A DNA stretch of 64,000 bases from assembly GCF_017916505.1 (NCBI RefSeq), contig NZ_JAFMSZ010000001.1:496001-560000 (forward strand), written 5' to 3'. The notes beneath the pieces are model-generated. The model did not search any database and had not been told where the DNA came from. It saw only the letters and a list, made by a program, of their open reading frames with translations. The number at the start of each line of letters is the position of its first letter. Positions within the stretch are counted from its first letter, which is position 1. Made by a program: the position numbers and the translations under genes. Below, piece by piece: positions 46,099-55,413 of this stretch. The stretch is from Naasia sp. SYSU D00057 (GTDB taxonomy: Bacteria > Actinomycetota > Actinomycetes > Actinomycetales > Microbacteriaceae).

Positions 46099-46655
46099 GC
46101 GGCGGATCCGCCGTCCTCGATGGTGACGGCCTCGATGCCGTCGGTGCCGGTCAGGCGCACGTTGACCCGCTCGCTGGCGGCCGAGGGCAGGTTCTTGCCG
46201 ACGTAGTCGGGCCGGATCGGCAGCTCCCGGTGCCCGCGGTCGACGAGCACCGCGAGCCGCACGGCGGCGGGGCGGCCGTGGTCGGCGAGGGCGTCCAGCG
46301 CGGCGCGGATGGTGCGGCCGGAGTAGAGCACGTCGTCGACCAGCACGACGGTCTTCCCGTCGATGCCCTCGGCGGGAAGGCGCGTGGGAGCGGTGCTGCG
46401 CACGGGGTTCCGGCCGAGGTCGTCGCGGTACATGGTCACGTCGAGGGATCCGACCGGACAGGTCCAGCCGGGGTTCTCGGCCGCCGCGAACGAGGTGAGC
46501 AGCCCGGCGATCCGCTCGGCGAGCTCGACGCCCCGGGTGGGGATGCCAAGGAGGACGAGACCGTCGATGCCCCGGTTCTGCTCGAGGATCTCGTGGGCGA
46601 TGCGGGTCAATGCCCGCGTGATGTCAGCCTGCTGCAGCACGGCACGCGCAGTCAC
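46095..46655 (-). CDS. pyrR: Bifunctional pyr operon regulator/uracil phosphoribosyltransferase
   Basis: 186 residues. UMP-sensing RNA-binding protein that represses the pyr genes, with weak uracil phosphoribosyltransferase activity. The PRPP loop is [18 protein letters not shown], and the N-terminus [23 protein letters not shown] fits PyrR. GTG start with AAGGAGG seven nt away. The ribosome site lies inside the predicted PyrR-binding hairpin just upstream. Confidence 0.96.
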   Translation of the reverse strand: MTARAVLQQADITRALTRIAHEILEQNRGIDGLVLLGIPTRGVELAERIAGLLTSFAAAENPGWTCPVGSLDVTMYRDDLGRNPVRSTAPTRLPAEGIDGKTVVLVDDVLYSGRTIRAALDALADHGRPAAVRLAVLVDRGHRELPIRPDYVGKNLPSAASERVNVRLTGTDGIEAVTIEDGGSAA

Positions 46656-46658
46656 CTG

Positions 46659-46697
46659 ACCTCCTTCCCCGCCTCACCGGACGGCCTTAAAGGATGT
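46659..46697 (-). promoter_or_regulatory. PyrR-binding RNA hairpin covering the pyrR ribosome site
   Basis: On the - strand the leader reads ATCCTTTAAGGCCG, TCCGGTGAGGCG, GGGAAGGAGG. This follows the PyrR binding-loop pattern (lower stem CCUU/AAGG, bulge, GUCCNGUGAGGC hairpin loop). The 3' side of the stem is the AAGGAGG of pyrR, so PyrR bound with UMP would block translation start. That mode was described for mycobacterial pyr; I see no terminator that would point to attenuation. Confidence 0.75.
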
Positions 46698-46708
46698 CGA
46701 ACCCCTCC

Positions 46709-46714
46709 ACCCTA
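46709..46714 (-). promoter_or_regulatory. -10 box of the pyr operon
   Basis: TAGGGT on the - strand. Transcription would start near 46702, a few nt before the PyrR hairpin, giving a leader of about 47 nt. Confidence 0.45.
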
Positions 46715-46841
46715 CCCGCCCGCGGGAGGGGCGCCGCTCGGCCGCCGGACTTGTTCATCGAGTGCGCCCTGGAGCACCGAGTGCACCCCGTGCCCAGGGT
46801 GCAGTCGGCGTTTCGAGGCGCATTCGGCGACGGACGGGCGG

Positions 46842-46923
46842 GACACCGCCGTCCCGGGCGGACGGGACATCCGGTCCCGGAGGGTCGTGACCGGCCTCCC
46901 TGGGGCCCGGGACGGCGGTCTCC
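46842..46923. promoter_or_regulatory. Spaced inverted repeats upstream of the DoxX-like gene
   Basis: GACACCGCCGTCCCGGG (46842-46858) and CCCGGGACGGCGGTCTC (46906-46922) are inverted with one mismatch in 17. A third, shorter palindrome, GGGACATCCGGTCCC, lies between them. Their place just before a -10 box suggests operators for a repressor or a looping site; no regulator gene is adjacent. The rest of 46715-46841 holds no gene that I can support. Confidence 0.4.
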
Positions 46924-46924
46924 A

Positions 46925-46930
46925 TAGCGT
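46925..46930 (+). promoter_or_regulatory. -10 box of the DoxX-like gene
   Basis: TAGCGT, giving a leader of about 40 nt before the ATG at 46979. Confidence 0.35.
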
Positions 46931-46978
46931 CGGAGACACGCAGGAACCTGCACCGACCTCCATCCGAAAGGCCCGAAG

Positions 46979-47512
46979 ATGTCCACGCTCCTCACCCCCA
47001 CGGCCCCCGTCGCCGCGACCTCCTCCTCCCTCGAGACCGCCGGCCGGACCGCCCCCACCGCCGCCGGCCCGCTCGGCTGGATCCTCCGCACCGAGGAGGC
47101 CGTGCTGCGGATCCTCCGCGTCGTCTCCGCTCCCGCCCTGCGGGTCGCCCTGGCCGTCGTCTTCATCTGGTTCGGCGCGCTCAAGGTGATCGGCGCGAGC
47201 CCCATCGCCGACCTCGTCGCGAGCATGCTGCCGTTCCTGCCCGGCCAGACCGTGGTCGTGGGCCTCGGCGTCTTCGAGGTGATCGCCGGCGTCGCCCTGC
47301 TCGCGAACATCCTCGTGCCGTGGGTCTGCGCCGCGATCGTCGTGCACCTGACCTCGACGTTCCTCGTCGCGTTCGTGCACCCCGCCGAGGTGTTCGAGGG
47401 CGGCAACCCGTTCCTCGCCACCATGACCGGCGAGTTCATCGCGAAGAACCTGGTCCTCATCGCCGCGGCCCTCGCGGTCGCCGCCTTCAGCCGGGCGCGC
47501 CGCACCCGGTAG
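46979..47512 (+). CDS. DoxX/DUF417-like four-helix membrane protein
   Basis: 177 residues. A Ser/Thr/Ala-rich N-terminus of about 45 residues is followed by four membrane helices: ALRVALAVVFIWFGALKVIG, VVVGLGVFEVIAGVALLAN, VCAAIVVHLTSTFLVAF and KNLVLIAAALAVAAF. The WFGALK and TMTGEFIAKN motifs occur in DoxX-type and DUF417 (YkgB/RclC) proteins, some tied to oxidative or chlorine stress. It is the only + strand gene among the pyr and aro blocks. GAAAGG lies before the ATG. Substrate and role are unknown. Confidence 0.75.
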   Translation: MSTLLTPTAPVAATSSSLETAGRTAPTAAGPLGWILRTEEAVLRILRVVSAPALRVALAVVFIWFGALKVIGASPIADLVASMLPFLPGQTVVVGLGVFEVIAGVALLANILVPWVCAAIVVHLTSTFLVAFVHPAEVFEGGNPFLATMTGEFIAKNLVLIAAALAVAAFSRARRTR

Positions 47513-47528
47513 CAGCCACCGAAACGAC

Positions 47529-47560
47529 GAACGCCGCCCCGGGCACCCGGGGCGGCGTTC
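47529..47560. terminator. Strong bidirectional terminator hairpin
   Basis: GAACGCCGCCCCGGG (47529-47543) pairs with CCGGGGCGGCGTTC at 47547-47560; the pairing extends outwards through AACGAC/GTCGTT-like flanks, then TTCTG. It lies between the convergent DoxX-like gene and nusB and serves both. Confidence 0.85.
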
Positions 47561-47583
47561 TCGTCGTTCTGTCGTGCTGCGGT

Positions 47584-48009
47584 TCAGCCGGCGGCGGAGG
47601 TTCCGGCGCGGCCGACCGCGGCCAGGACGCCGTGCACGAAGCCGGACGACTCGTCGGTGCTGAGCTCCTTGGCGAGCTCCACCGCCTCGTCGATCGCGAC
47701 CGCGGCGGGGATCTCCTCGTTGAAGAGCAGCTCCCAGACGCCGATCCGGAGGATGGCGCGGTCCACCGCGGGCATCCGCGCGAGCGTCCAGCCCTGCGCG
47801 TGCGTCGTGATCAGGTCGTCGATCTCGCCGCGGTGGTCCTGCACCCCGTCGACGATGTCACGGGCGTACAGCCAGCTCGCCTGCCGCTGCGGCTCGCCGG
47901 CGGCGCGCTTCGCCTCCGCCTCGAGCAGGTCCCCGACGGGCGCCTGCCGCACGTCGGCGGCGTAGAGGATGTCCAGTGCCCGCTTGCGGGCCTTCGTGCG
48001 TGCCGACAC
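47584..48009 (-). CDS. nusB: Transcription antitermination factor NusB
   Basis: 141 residues, all-alpha. Binds boxA RNA with S10 in rRNA antitermination. RTKARKRALDILYAADVR is the classic N-terminus; AAVAIDEAVELAKELS and GFVHGVLAAVGR close it. GTG start one base past the efp stop, so it is co-transcribed with efp. Confidence 0.96.
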   Translation of the reverse strand: MSARTKARKRALDILYAADVRQAPVGDLLEAEAKRAAGEPQRQASWLYARDIVDGVQDHRGEIDDLITTHAQGWTLARMPAVDRAILRIGVWELLFNEEIPAAVAIDEAVELAKELSTDESSGFVHGVLAAVGRAGTSAAG

Positions 48010-48010
48010 G

Positions 48011-48574
48011 TCAGTCGTTCACGCGGCCGAGGTAGTCGCCCGTCCGCGTGTCGACCTTCACCTTGGTGCCCTGGCCGACGAACAGCGGCACCTGGATCTG
48101 GTAGCCGGTCTCGATCGTCGCCGGCTTGGTGCCCGCGTTGCTGCGGTCGCCCTGCAGGCCGGGCTCGGTGTAGGTGATCTCCATCACGACGGACGCGGGG
48201 AGCTCGACGTACAGCGGGTTGCCGTTGTTGAGCGCGATGGTCGCGGTCTGGTTCTCGAGCAGGAAGTTCGCCGCGTCGCCGACGACGCTCGCCGGGACGG
48301 TGATCTGCTCGTAGTCGGTCGTGTCCATGAAGACGAAGTCGTCGCCGTCGCGGTAGAGGTACTGGTAGTCGCGGCGGTCGACGTTCTCGATGTCGACCTT
48401 GGCGCCCGCGTTGTAGGTCTTGTCGACGACCTTGCCGGTCACGACGTTCTTCAGCTTGGTGCGGACGAAGGCGCCGCCCTTGCCCGGCTTGACGTGCTGG
48501 AATTCGACGACGTTCCAGAGCTGGCCGTCGATGTTGAGCACGACGCCGTTGCGGATGTCAGCGGTAGAGGCCAT
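48011..48574 (-). CDS. efp: Elongation factor P
   Basis: 187 residues. Relieves ribosomes stalled at polyproline. Three beta-barrel domains; the tip loop that reaches the peptidyl-transferase centre reads KPGKGGAF, with an unmodified-type Lys, and no EpmA/EarP-type modification gene is nearby. The ATG has AGGA upstream. It carries a leader of about 50 nt. Confidence 0.97.
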   Translation of the reverse strand: MASTADIRNGVVLNIDGQLWNVVEFQHVKPGKGGAFVRTKLKNVVTGKVVDKTYNAGAKVDIENVDRRDYQYLYRDGDDFVFMDTTDYEQITVPASVVGDAANFLLENQTATIALNNGNPLYVELPASVVMEITYTEPGLQGDRSNAGTKPATIETGYQIQVPLFVGQGTKVKVDTRTGDYLGRVND

Positions 48575-48630
48575 GGGGGTCCTATTCGTGAAGCGGATCG
48601 GCGCCGGGAACCGTCCGGAACGCCCCCAGA

Positions 48631-48636
48631 AGTGTA
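48631..48636 (-). promoter_or_regulatory. -10 box of efp-nusB
   Basis: TACACT on the - strand; predicted start near 48624. It lies 33 bp past the methyltransferase stop codon. Confidence 0.45.
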
Positions 48637-48669
48637 ATGCCCCGGGGCGGGGCGGGCCTGCGGAGGGGG

Positions 48670-49476
48670 TCAGCGGGTGGCGGAGACCACGAGCGCCTGC
48701 ATCCGCCCGACGATCGGACCCGACCCGAACCGCTCCGCGACGGCGGCGGCAGCCGACGCGGTCACCGCCTCGAGGTCGGCACCGCGCGCCTCGAGCTGCA
48801 GGCGCAGCGGCGTGCCCTGGCAGATGCCCTCCGCCGCCTGCCGCGCGTCCCGGACCCGGCACGGCAGCGCGACCGTCTCCACCTCGACCCCGGTGAAGCC
48901 GGCCGCCTCCACCTGGCTGCGGATGAGGTCGCCGTCCGCGTAGCCGAAGGGCGTGCGGCGGATGAAGTCGGGCGGATCGTCCGGGAATGCCCGCTCGACG
49001 TCCTCCTGCACGACGCGGGTGAAGTCGTTGTGGTCGAGGGAGTCCCACACGGTGAGGAGGATGCGCCCGCCGTGCCGGAGGACCCGTGCCGCCTCGGCGT
49101 AGCCCTTGTCCCGGTCCGGGAAGAACATCACGCCGAAGCTGCAGACGAGGACGTCGAACTCGGCGTCGCCGAAGGGCAGGGCGAGCGCGTCGGCGGGCTG
49201 CCAGACCACTCGCTCCATGCCGGGCTTCGCTGTGGCGACGGCGAGCATCGCGGGGTTGAGGTCCGTCGCGGTGATCGCCACCTCGGGCGGAAGCGTCCGG
49301 GCGAGGGCGGCGGTCACGATGCCGGTGCCGGCCGCCGTCTCGAGCAGTGCTCCGTCGCGGAGGCCGTCGACCCGCTCAGCGAGCGCCTGCGCATACGGCT
49401 CGAACAGCATCGGGCCGAGCTCGCGCTCGTAGACGGCGGGGATGGAGCCCGCGAAAGCAGAATCGGAGGACGCCAT
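48670..49476 (-). CDS. Class I SAM-dependent methyltransferase (Methyltransf_11 type)
   Basis: 268 residues. SAM-binding motif [16 protein letters not shown], acidic motif [14 protein letters not shown], motif [17 protein letters not shown]. It resembles the UbiE/small-molecule group, but nothing nearby fixes a substrate. AAGGAGG seven nt before the ATG. It lies 15 bp past aroQ on the same strand, an insertion in the otherwise standard aro-efp-nusB order. Confidence 0.82.
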   Translation of the reverse strand: MASSDSAFAGSIPAVYERELGPMLFEPYAQALAERVDGLRDGALLETAAGTGIVTAALARTLPPEVAITATDLNPAMLAVATAKPGMERVVWQPADALALPFGDAEFDVLVCSFGVMFFPDRDKGYAEAARVLRHGGRILLTVWDSLDHNDFTRVVQEDVERAFPDDPPDFIRRTPFGYADGDLIRSQVEAAGFTGVEVETVALPCRVRDARQAAEGICQGTPLRLQLEARGADLEAVTASAAAAVAERFGSGPIVGRMQALVVSATR

Positions 49477-49491
49477 CGTCCCCTCCTTCCG

Positions 49492-49941
49492 TCAGGATGC
49501 GGCAGGAATGCGGCGCAGGACCGCGGAGAGTGCGAGCCGGTACGAGTCGAAGCCTAGACCCGCGATCACGCCGGTGGCCACGCCCGTCACGACACTCGTG
49601 TGCCGGAACTCCTCCCGCGCGTGCGGGTTGGAGAGGTGCACCTCGATGAGCGGCAGTCCCGCCTCGGTCACAATCGAGACGGCGTCGCGCAGCGCGTACG
49701 AGTAGTGGGTGAACGCCGCCGGATTGAGGATGACGGGCATGCCCTCATCGACGGCCTCGTGCAGCCAGCCGATCAGCGTGCCCTCGTCGTCGGTCTGCCG
49801 CAGCTCGATCCCGACGCCCTCGGGCGCGTCCTCCTCCAGCCTCGCCCGCAGGTCGTCGAGGGTGGCGCTGCCGTAGACGTCCGGTTCGCGGGTCCCCAGC
49901 CGTCCGAGGTTCGGTCCGTTGAGCACCAGCACGCGAGTCAC
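49492..49941 (-). CDS. aroQ: 3-Dehydroquinate dehydratase, type II
   Basis: Third step of the shikimate pathway. 149 residues. [20 protein letters not shown] holds the catalytic Arg/Tyr lid, [17 protein letters not shown] the NPA and Tyr region, and [18 protein letters not shown] the His. GTG start with TATTGT six nt upstream. It is separated from aroB by a family D hairpin and probably has its own promoter. Confidence 0.96.
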   Translation of the reverse strand: MTRVLVLNGPNLGRLGTREPDVYGSATLDDLRARLEEDAPEGVGIELRQTDDEGTLIGWLHEAVDEGMPVILNPAAFTHYSYALRDAVSIVTEAGLPLIEVHLSNPHAREEFRHTSVVTGVATGVIAGLGFDSYRLALSAVLRRIPAAS

Positions 49942-49947
49942 GGGCCA

Positions 49948-49953
49948 ACAATA
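49948..49953 (-). promoter_or_regulatory. -10 box of aroQ (leaderless)
   Basis: TATTGT on the - strand, six nt before the GTG. Confidence 0.45.
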
Positions 49954-49963
49954 CCCACCCGCC

Positions 49964-50021
49964 GAGTGCCCGCTGCGGCGCGAAAAGCGGCGCAGCGGTC
50001 GCTCGGCGCCGGAACGGGCAC
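49964..50021 (-). terminator. Family D inverted repeat after aroB
   Basis: GAGTGCCCGCTGCGGCGCGA (49964-49983) faces GGCGCCGGAACGGGCAC (50005-50021). A nested stem CGCTGC/GCAGCG surrounds GAAAAG. It abuts the aroB stop codon and so is well placed as the aroE-aroB terminator. Confidence 0.6.
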
Positions 50022-51098
50022 CTAGGAGGCGATCTCCTGGTAGGCGGCGAAGAGCAGCTGGTCCTCAGGGCCCTGCAGGACGGTGGGCTTGCCGATGTCG
50101 TCCAGGACGATGAAGCGCAGCAGCGCGCCGCGGGCCTTCTTGTCACGGCGCATCGTCGCGAGGAGGCTCTGCCACCGGCCGGCCGGGTACTCCATCGGCA
50201 GGCCGAGCGAGCCGAGGACGCTGCGGTGCCGGTCGACCGCGGCGTCGCTGAGCCGGCCGGCGAGGCGCGCGAGCTCGGCGGCGTAGACCATGCCGACGGC
50301 GACCGCCGCGCCGTGCCGCCACTGGTACCGCTCGGCGTGCTCGATGGCGTGCCCGAGCGTGTGGCCGTAGTTGAGGATCTCGCGCCGGCCCGCCTCGGTG
50401 AAGTCCTCGGAGACCACGTCGGCCTTCAGGCCGATCGCGAGCTCGATGACGCGGCGGAACTGGGGCGTCGTGGGGTCGGTGGCCTGGGCCGGGTCGGCCT
50501 CGAGGATGTCGAGGATCTCGGGCACCGCGATGAACCCGGCCTTCGCGACCTCGGCGAAGCCGGCGAGGATCTCGTTGCGCGGGAGCGTGTCCAGGTGGTC
50601 GAGGTCCGCGACCACGGCACGCGGCGCGTAGAAGGAGCCGACGAGGTTCTTGCCCTCGGCCGTGTTGATCCCGGTCTTTCCGCCGACCGCCGCGTCGACC
50701 ATGCCGAGGACGGTGGTCGGCACCTGGATCAGGGCGACCCCGCGGAGCCAGGTGGCGGCGACGAACCCGGCGAGGTCGGTGACGGCGCCGCCGCCGAAGC
50801 CGAGGACCGCGTCGGACCGGGTGAAGTCGGCCTGGCCGAGGATGCCCCAGCAGAACGCGGCGACCTCCACGCGCTTCGCCGACTCGCCGTCGGGCACCTC
50901 GGCGAGCAGCACCTCGACGCGGCCGGAGAGGGCCTCGCGCAGGGCGTCCGCGCGGGCGCCGAGCGAGGGCTGATGGATGACGAGGAGCTTGCGCACGCCG
51001 GAGCCGAGCGCGTCGGCGATGGCCGAGGTCAGCCCGCGGCCGACGAGCACGTCGTAGCCGTCGGTGCCGCGGACGGGGATGCGCGTCGTCTCGGTCAC
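50022..51098 (-). CDS. aroB: 3-Dehydroquinate synthase
   Basis: Second step of the shikimate pathway; NAD- and metal-dependent. 358 residues. [19 protein letters not shown] binds [22 protein letters not shown] is the core motif, and metal ligands lie in [16 protein letters not shown] start overlaps the aroK stop (GTGA). Confidence 0.97.
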   Translation of the reverse strand: MTETTRIPVRGTDGYDVLVGRGLTSAIADALGSGVRKLLVIHQPSLGARADALREALSGRVEVLLAEVPDGESAKRVEVAAFCWGILGQADFTRSDAVLGFGGGAVTDLAGFVAATWLRGVALIQVPTTVLGMVDAAVGGKTGINTAEGKNLVGSFYAPRAVVADLDHLDTLPRNEILAGFAEVAKAGFIAVPEILDILEADPAQATDPTTPQFRRVIELAIGLKADVVSEDFTEAGRREILNYGHTLGHAIEHAERYQWRHGAAVAVGMVYAAELARLAGRLSDAAVDRHRSVLGSLGLPMEYPAGRWQSLLATMRRDKKARGALLRFIVLDDIGKPTVLQGPEDQLLFAAYQEIAS

Positions 51099-51613
51099 AG
51101 GCCCTCCTCACGCAGCCAGGCGACGACGTCGTCGGCCACCGCGTCCATCGGGCGCGAGGACGAGTCGAAGCTGCGCCGGGCGAGCGCCTCGTACAGCGGG
51201 CGGCGCTGCTCGACGAGCGCCTTCCAGGCGGCGACGCCGCCCGAGGCGAGCAGCGGGCGCTTCTCGCCCTGCAGCCGCTCGCCGACCGCCTCGGCGGACA
51301 CGGTGATGAGCGCGACACGGCGCTCGTGCAGGTCGGCCTGGGTGCGCGGGTCGAGGACCGCTCCCCCGCCGAGCGACACGACGCCCTCGCCGGCGAGGGC
51401 GCGCTCGACGTGCTCGCGCTCGATCGCCCGGAAGCGGGGCTCGCCGTGCTCGGCGAAGATGTCGGCGATCGGTCCGTGCTCCGCGACGATCGTCTTGTCC
51501 GTGTCGGCGAAGGGCACCCCGAGCCGGCGGGCCACCCGCTTGCCGACCTTCGTCTTGCCGGCGCCCGGCGGCCCGATGATCACGAGCAGCGGGCCGGCGG
51601 CGTCAGTGGCCAC
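51095..51613 (-). CDS. aroK: Shikimate kinase
   Basis: Fifth step of the shikimate pathway. 172 residues. P-loop [16 protein letters not shown], shikimate-binding FADTDKTI and [19 protein letters not shown], and lid Arg in EKRPLLA. GTG start lies inside the end of aroC (11-bp overlap), a tight coupling. Confidence 0.96.
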   Translation of the reverse strand: MATDAAGPLLVIIGPPGAGKTKVGKRVARRLGVPFADTDKTIVAEHGPIADIFAEHGEPRFRAIEREHVERALAGEGVVSLGGGAVLDPRTQADLHERRVALITVSAEAVGERLQGEKRPLLASGGVAAWKALVEQRRPLYEALARRSFDSSSRPMDAVADDVVAWLREEGL

Positions 51614-52814
51614 GGGCGTCGACCGTCGCGCTCGTGCGCAGCGTCTCGGGGATGGCGGCGAGGTACGCCTTCAGATTGCGGCGGGTCTCGCCGACCGAGT
51701 CCCCGCCGAACTTCTCGACGACCGCGTTCGCGAGGACGAGCGCGACCATGGCCTCGGCCACCACACCGGCGGCCGGCACAGCGCAGACGTCGGAGCGCTG
51801 GTGGTGCGCGGAGGCGACCTCGCCGGTGGCGACGTCGATGGTGCGCAGCGCCCGCGGAACGGTCGAGATGGGCTTCATGGCGGCGCTGACCCGCAGGACG
51901 GTGCCGGTCGTCATGCCGCCCTCTGTGCCGCCCGCGCGATCGGTGACGCGCTCGATGCCATCCGGGCCCGGGACCAGCTCGTCGTGGGCGGCGGAGCCGC
52001 GGCGGGCCGCGGTCGCGAAGCCGTCGCCGACCTCCACTCCCTTGATCGCCTGGATGCCCATCAGCGCGGCGGCGAGCTGGGCGTCGAGGCGGCGGTCCCA
52101 GTGCACGTATGAGCCGAGTCCCGGCGGCAGGCCGTAGGCGAGCACCTCGACGACGCCTCCGAGCGTGTCACCGTCGCGCTTGGCCGCATCGACCTCGGCG
52201 ACCATGAGCGCGGAGGTGGCGGGGTCGAAGCACCGCAGCGGATCCTCGTCCACGGTCGCGAGGTCGCCCGGCGTGGGGAGGGCGGCGCCGTCGGGCACGC
52301 GGACCGGGCCGATCGAGAGCGTGTGGCTGATCAGGCGGACGCCGAGCTGCTCGAGGAACGAGCGCGCCACCGCGCCGAGCGCGACGCGGGCCGCGGTCTC
52401 CCGGGCGCTCGCCCGCTCGAGCACCGGGCGCGCCTCGTCGAAGCCGTACTTCTGCATGCCGGTCAGGTCGGCGTGGCCCGGGCGGGGCCGGGTCAGGGCG
52501 GCGCCGCGGCCGCGGGAGCGCTCGGTGAGCTCGGTCGGCTCGGGGCTCATGACCTCGGCCCACTTGGGCCACTCGGTGTTGCCGATGCGGAGCGCGACGG
52601 GGCTGCCGATGCTGCGGCCCTGCACGACGCCGCCGGAGAGGCTCAGCTCGTCCTGCTCGAACTTCTGCCGCGATCCGCGTCCATAGCCGAGCTTGCGGCG
52701 AGCGAGATCGGCACGGATGCCGTCGAGTGAGACGGGCACCCCGGCGGGGAGTCCCTCGAGGATCGCGACGAGCTCGGGCCCGTGCGATTCCCCGGCGGTG
52801 AGCCAACGAAGCAT
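51603..52814 (-). CDS. aroC: Chorismate synthase
   Basis: Last step of the shikimate pathway; needs reduced FMN. 403 residues. [17 protein letters not shown], the Arg-rich [33 protein letters not shown] and [18 protein letters not shown] are hallmark motifs. ATG at 52814, two bases past the aroE stop, with GGAGG at the end of aroE as its ribosome site. Confidence 0.97.
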   Translation of the reverse strand: MLRWLTAGESHGPELVAILEGLPAGVPVSLDGIRADLARRKLGYGRGSRQKFEQDELSLSGGVVQGRSIGSPVALRIGNTEWPKWAEVMSPEPTELTERSRGRGAALTRPRPGHADLTGMQKYGFDEARPVLERASARETAARVALGAVARSFLEQLGVRLISHTLSIGPVRVPDGAALPTPGDLATVDEDPLRCFDPATSALMVAEVDAAKRDGDTLGGVVEVLAYGLPPGLGSYVHWDRRLDAQLAAALMGIQAIKGVEVGDGFATAARRGSAAHDELVPGPDGIERVTDRAGGTEGGMTTGTVLRVSAAMKPISTVPRALRTIDVATGEVASAHHQRSDVCAVPAAGVVAEAMVALVLANAVVEKFGGDSVGETRRNLKAYLAAIPETLRTSATVDARGH

Positions 52815-52816
52815 GC

Positions 52817-53629
52817 TCAGAATCCTCCCACAGCGGCGCGCATGGCCTTGAGCACGGCCTCCTCGCCCGGCAGCTCCGCGGCCGGGTCGCCCTGGACGAA
52901 GACGCGCACCTGGAGCAGCGCCTGGTGCAGGAGCATGTCGAGTCCGTTGACGATGGGGCCCTCCCATCCGTCGGCCAGCCGGCTCGGCCAGGGCTCGTAG
53001 GCGACGTCGAGCAGGGCCGCCGTGCGCGGGAAGCCGGCGAGGTCGGGCAGCGGCGCCTCGCCCGGCAGGGTGCTGACGAGCAGGTCGGCGGCGGGCAGCG
53101 GGTCGCCGAGCCGGGCGACGGCGACCGCCATGCCGAGCCGCTCGGCGAGCTCCGCGAGCGGCAGCGCCCGCTCCGGGGTGCGCAGCGCCACGGTGACGGC
53201 GGCGACGCCGGCTCGGGCGAGGGCCACGAGCACGGAGCCGGCGGTCGCCCCTCCGCCGAGGACGACCGCGGTGCCGAGGCTCGGCAGCCCCCGCTCGGCG
53301 AAGGCGCGCGAGATGCCCTCGACGTCCGTGTTGAAGCCGTGCAGCCCTTCGGACAGGAGGACGGTGTTCGCGGCGCCGGTGAGCGTCGAGGTCGCATCCA
53401 CAGTGTCGAGGAGCGGCAGCACCTCGCGCTTCAGCGGCATCGTCAGGGACAGGCCCCGCCAGGACGCGTCGAGACCGCCGAGGAAGCCGGCGAGGTCTCC
53501 CGAGCGCACCTCGGCGCGCTCGTACTCCCAGTCGAGCCCGAGCTCGCGGTAGGCGGCGCCGTGCAGCTGGGGCGAACGCGAGTGCGCGATCGGCGAACCG
53601 AGCACCGCCAGCCGGCGGCGCTCAGCCAC
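52817..53629 (-). CDS. aroE: Shikimate dehydrogenase
   Basis: Reduces 3-dehydroshikimate with NADPH. 270 residues. [18 protein letters not shown] binds substrate, with the catalytic Lys in MPLKREVLP and an Asn/Asp in [20 protein letters not shown] is the dinucleotide motif, slightly off the usual GAGGA. GTG start overlaps the mltG stop by 8 bp. Confidence 0.94.
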   Translation of the reverse strand: MAERRRLAVLGSPIAHSRSPQLHGAAYRELGLDWEYERAEVRSGDLAGFLGGLDASWRGLSLTMPLKREVLPLLDTVDATSTLTGAANTVLLSEGLHGFNTDVEGISRAFAERGLPSLGTAVVLGGGATAGSVLVALARAGVAAVTVALRTPERALPLAELAERLGMAVAVARLGDPLPAADLLVSTLPGEAPLPDLAGFPRTAALLDVAYEPWPSRLADGWEGPIVNGLDMLLHQALLQVRVFVQGDPAAELPGEEAVLKAMRAAVGGF

Positions 53630-54941
53630 AGTAGGCGGCGTTGGCGTCGCTCGCCGCGCACCACTCCTGCAGGCGGCGCACGGCCGCGTCGTGCTCGTCG
53701 ATCGTCGTGGAGAAGACCGTCTCGCCCGTCTGCAGGTTCACCGTCGCGAAGAAGAGCCAGGAGCCGTCCGCCGGGTGCATGGCGGCGTTCAGAGCGTCGG
53801 CGCCCGGATTGCCGATCGGTCCCGCGGGAAGCCCCGGGTTCGCGTAGGTGTTGTAGGGGTTCGACGCGTCGGCGCGCTCCTCGTTGGTCGTGAACACCGA
53901 GTCGTGCCGGCCGGTGCCGTAGCTCACGCTCGCATCCGACTGGAGGTGCATGCCCTGGTCGAGCCGGTTCTGGAACACCCGCGCGATCTTCGCCATGTCC
54001 GGGATGTTCGGGCCGGACTCGCGCTGGATCAGCGACGCGAAGGTGACGATCCGGTGGCGGTCCTCCACGGGCACGCCGAGGTTGTCGAGCTCCTGGAGCC
54101 CGCGGTCGACCATCATCTGCAGCGCCTGGTGGGCGTTCATGCCCGGGTCGAACGTGTAGGTCGCGGGGTAGAGGTAGCCCTCGAGGCTCTGCGCGCCGGG
54201 CGGCAGGCCGAACGAGCCCCAGTCGGCCGCGGCGGCCTGCAGCTCCTCGATCGGGATCTCGGTGCTCGCCGCTATTGTCGCGAGCGCGCTGGCGATAATC
54301 TCGCCCTCGCGGACGAGCACTTGATTCTGCAGCTTGCTCGCCGGATCGAGGAGCGCGTCGAGCGCGGCGCGGGCGCTCATCTCCTCCTTGAGCCGGTAGG
54401 TGCCGGGCTGGAAGGAGGGGTCGCCCTCGGCAATCAGCAGGCTGTAGAAGGCGTCGAACGTCTTGGTCACGCCGGCCTGCTCGAGGGTGACGGCGATGTC
54501 CGAGCCGATGTCGCCCTCCTGGACCACGATGTCGACCTGGCCGTGGCCGCCGCCGGAATAGTCGAGCGACTCCGGGCCGTCCAGGTAGGAGGCGATGCGG
54601 GTGGGCCAGTCGGGCATGATCAGGAACGCCGCGGCCGCTCCCCCGCCGCCGATGACGAGCAGCAGGACGAGCGGGGCCACGACCCACGGCACCCAGCGGC
54701 GCTTGCGCCGTGGCGGCTCGGTGTCCGGGAAGCCGAAGCTCGCGGAGGGCTCCGTGCGCTCCCGTGTCCGGACCCGGCCGGCCGCGTGGGCGGCCTCGCG
54801 GTCGCGCAGCTCACGGCGGGTCAGCTGCTCGTCGGCCACCCTCCGCTCCCGGGCCTCGTCGGGTCCGAGGAGCTCGTCCCAGGACGGGGTCGAGGTGCCG
54901 CGAGAGCCGGCTGCGCCGCCGGGAGGTGGAGTCTGGGACAC
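53622..54941 (-). CDS. mltG: Endolytic murein transglycosylase MltG
   Basis: Cleaves nascent peptidoglycan and limits glycan length. About 439 residues: a cytoplasmic N-terminus (about 80 residues, charged), one membrane helix (84-108), a LysM-like part, and the catalytic YceG domain with the active-site Glu in FASLIQRESGPN and the substrate region RLDQGMHLQSDASVSYGTG. C-terminal Cys in ...AAYCG. I chose GTG at 54941, 10 bp past the ruvX stop; the frame is open a further 24 codons. It stands between ruvX and aroE, as in many actinobacteria. Confidence 0.93.
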   Translation of the reverse strand: MSQTPPPGGAAGSRGTSTPSWDELLGPDEARERRVADEQLTRRELRDREAAHAAGRVRTRERTEPSASFGFPDTEPPRRKRRWVPWVVAPLVLLLVIGGGGAAAAFLIMPDWPTRIASYLDGPESLDYSGGGHGQVDIVVQEGDIGSDIAVTLEQAGVTKTFDAFYSLLIAEGDPSFQPGTYRLKEEMSARAALDALLDPASKLQNQVLVREGEIIASALATIAASTEIPIEELQAAAADWGSFGLPPGAQSLEGYLYPATYTFDPGMNAHQALQMMVDRGLQELDNLGVPVEDRHRIVTFASLIQRESGPNIPDMAKIARVFQNRLDQGMHLQSDASVSYGTGRHDSVFTTNEERADASNPYNTYANPGLPAGPIGNPGADALNAAMHPADGSWLFFATVNLQTGETVFSTTIDEHDAAVRRLQEWCAASDANAAYCG

Positions 54942-54951
54942 GACACGTCTT

Positions 54952-55413
54952 TCAGTTCGGCTCGACGACCACGCCCGGCGGCCGTCCGCCGGAGCGCTCC
55001 GAGTCGAGAGCATGCTGGAGGATGATAACCGCGGCGACCTGGTCCACGACGGAGCGGGACGAGCGTGTGGTGCGACCGGCCGAGTGCAGCGCGGACTGGG
55101 CGCTCCTCGTGCTGAGGCGCTCGTCCACGAGGCGAACGGGCACGGTCGAGGCCGCCGCCAGGGCGGCGGCGACGTCCCGCGCGTCCGCGGTCGACGGCGT
55201 GTCCCCGCCCGAGAGCGACACCGGGAGCCCGACGACGATCTCGAGCGCGTTCCGCTCGGCCGCCTCGGAGGCGATGCGGCCGACGATGTCGCTGCTGCGG
55301 GGCAGCGTCTCGACGGGGAACGCGAGGGAGCCCGCCGGATCGCTCGCGGCGAGGCCGACCCGGGCGCGGCCGACGTCGACCGCCAGCCGCACCCCGGGAC
55401 GCACGCCGCTCAC
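54952..55413 (-). CDS. ruvX: RuvX/YqgF-type Holliday junction resolvase-like nuclease
   Basis: 153 residues, RNase H-like fold. The metal-site Asp lies in LAVDVGRARVGLAASDP; VVGLPVSLSGG, VRLVDERLSTRSAQ and the Asp in SVVDQVAAVIILQ follow. The family acts in pre-16S rRNA processing and perhaps in recombination. GTG overlaps the alaS stop (GTGA). Confidence 0.92.
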   Translation of the reverse strand: MSGVRPGVRLAVDVGRARVGLAASDPAGSLAFPVETLPRSSDIVGRIASEAAERNALEIVVGLPVSLSGGDTPSTADARDVAAALAAASTVPVRLVDERLSTRSAQSALHSAGRTTRSSRSVVDQVAAVIILQHALDSERSGGRPPGVVVEPN

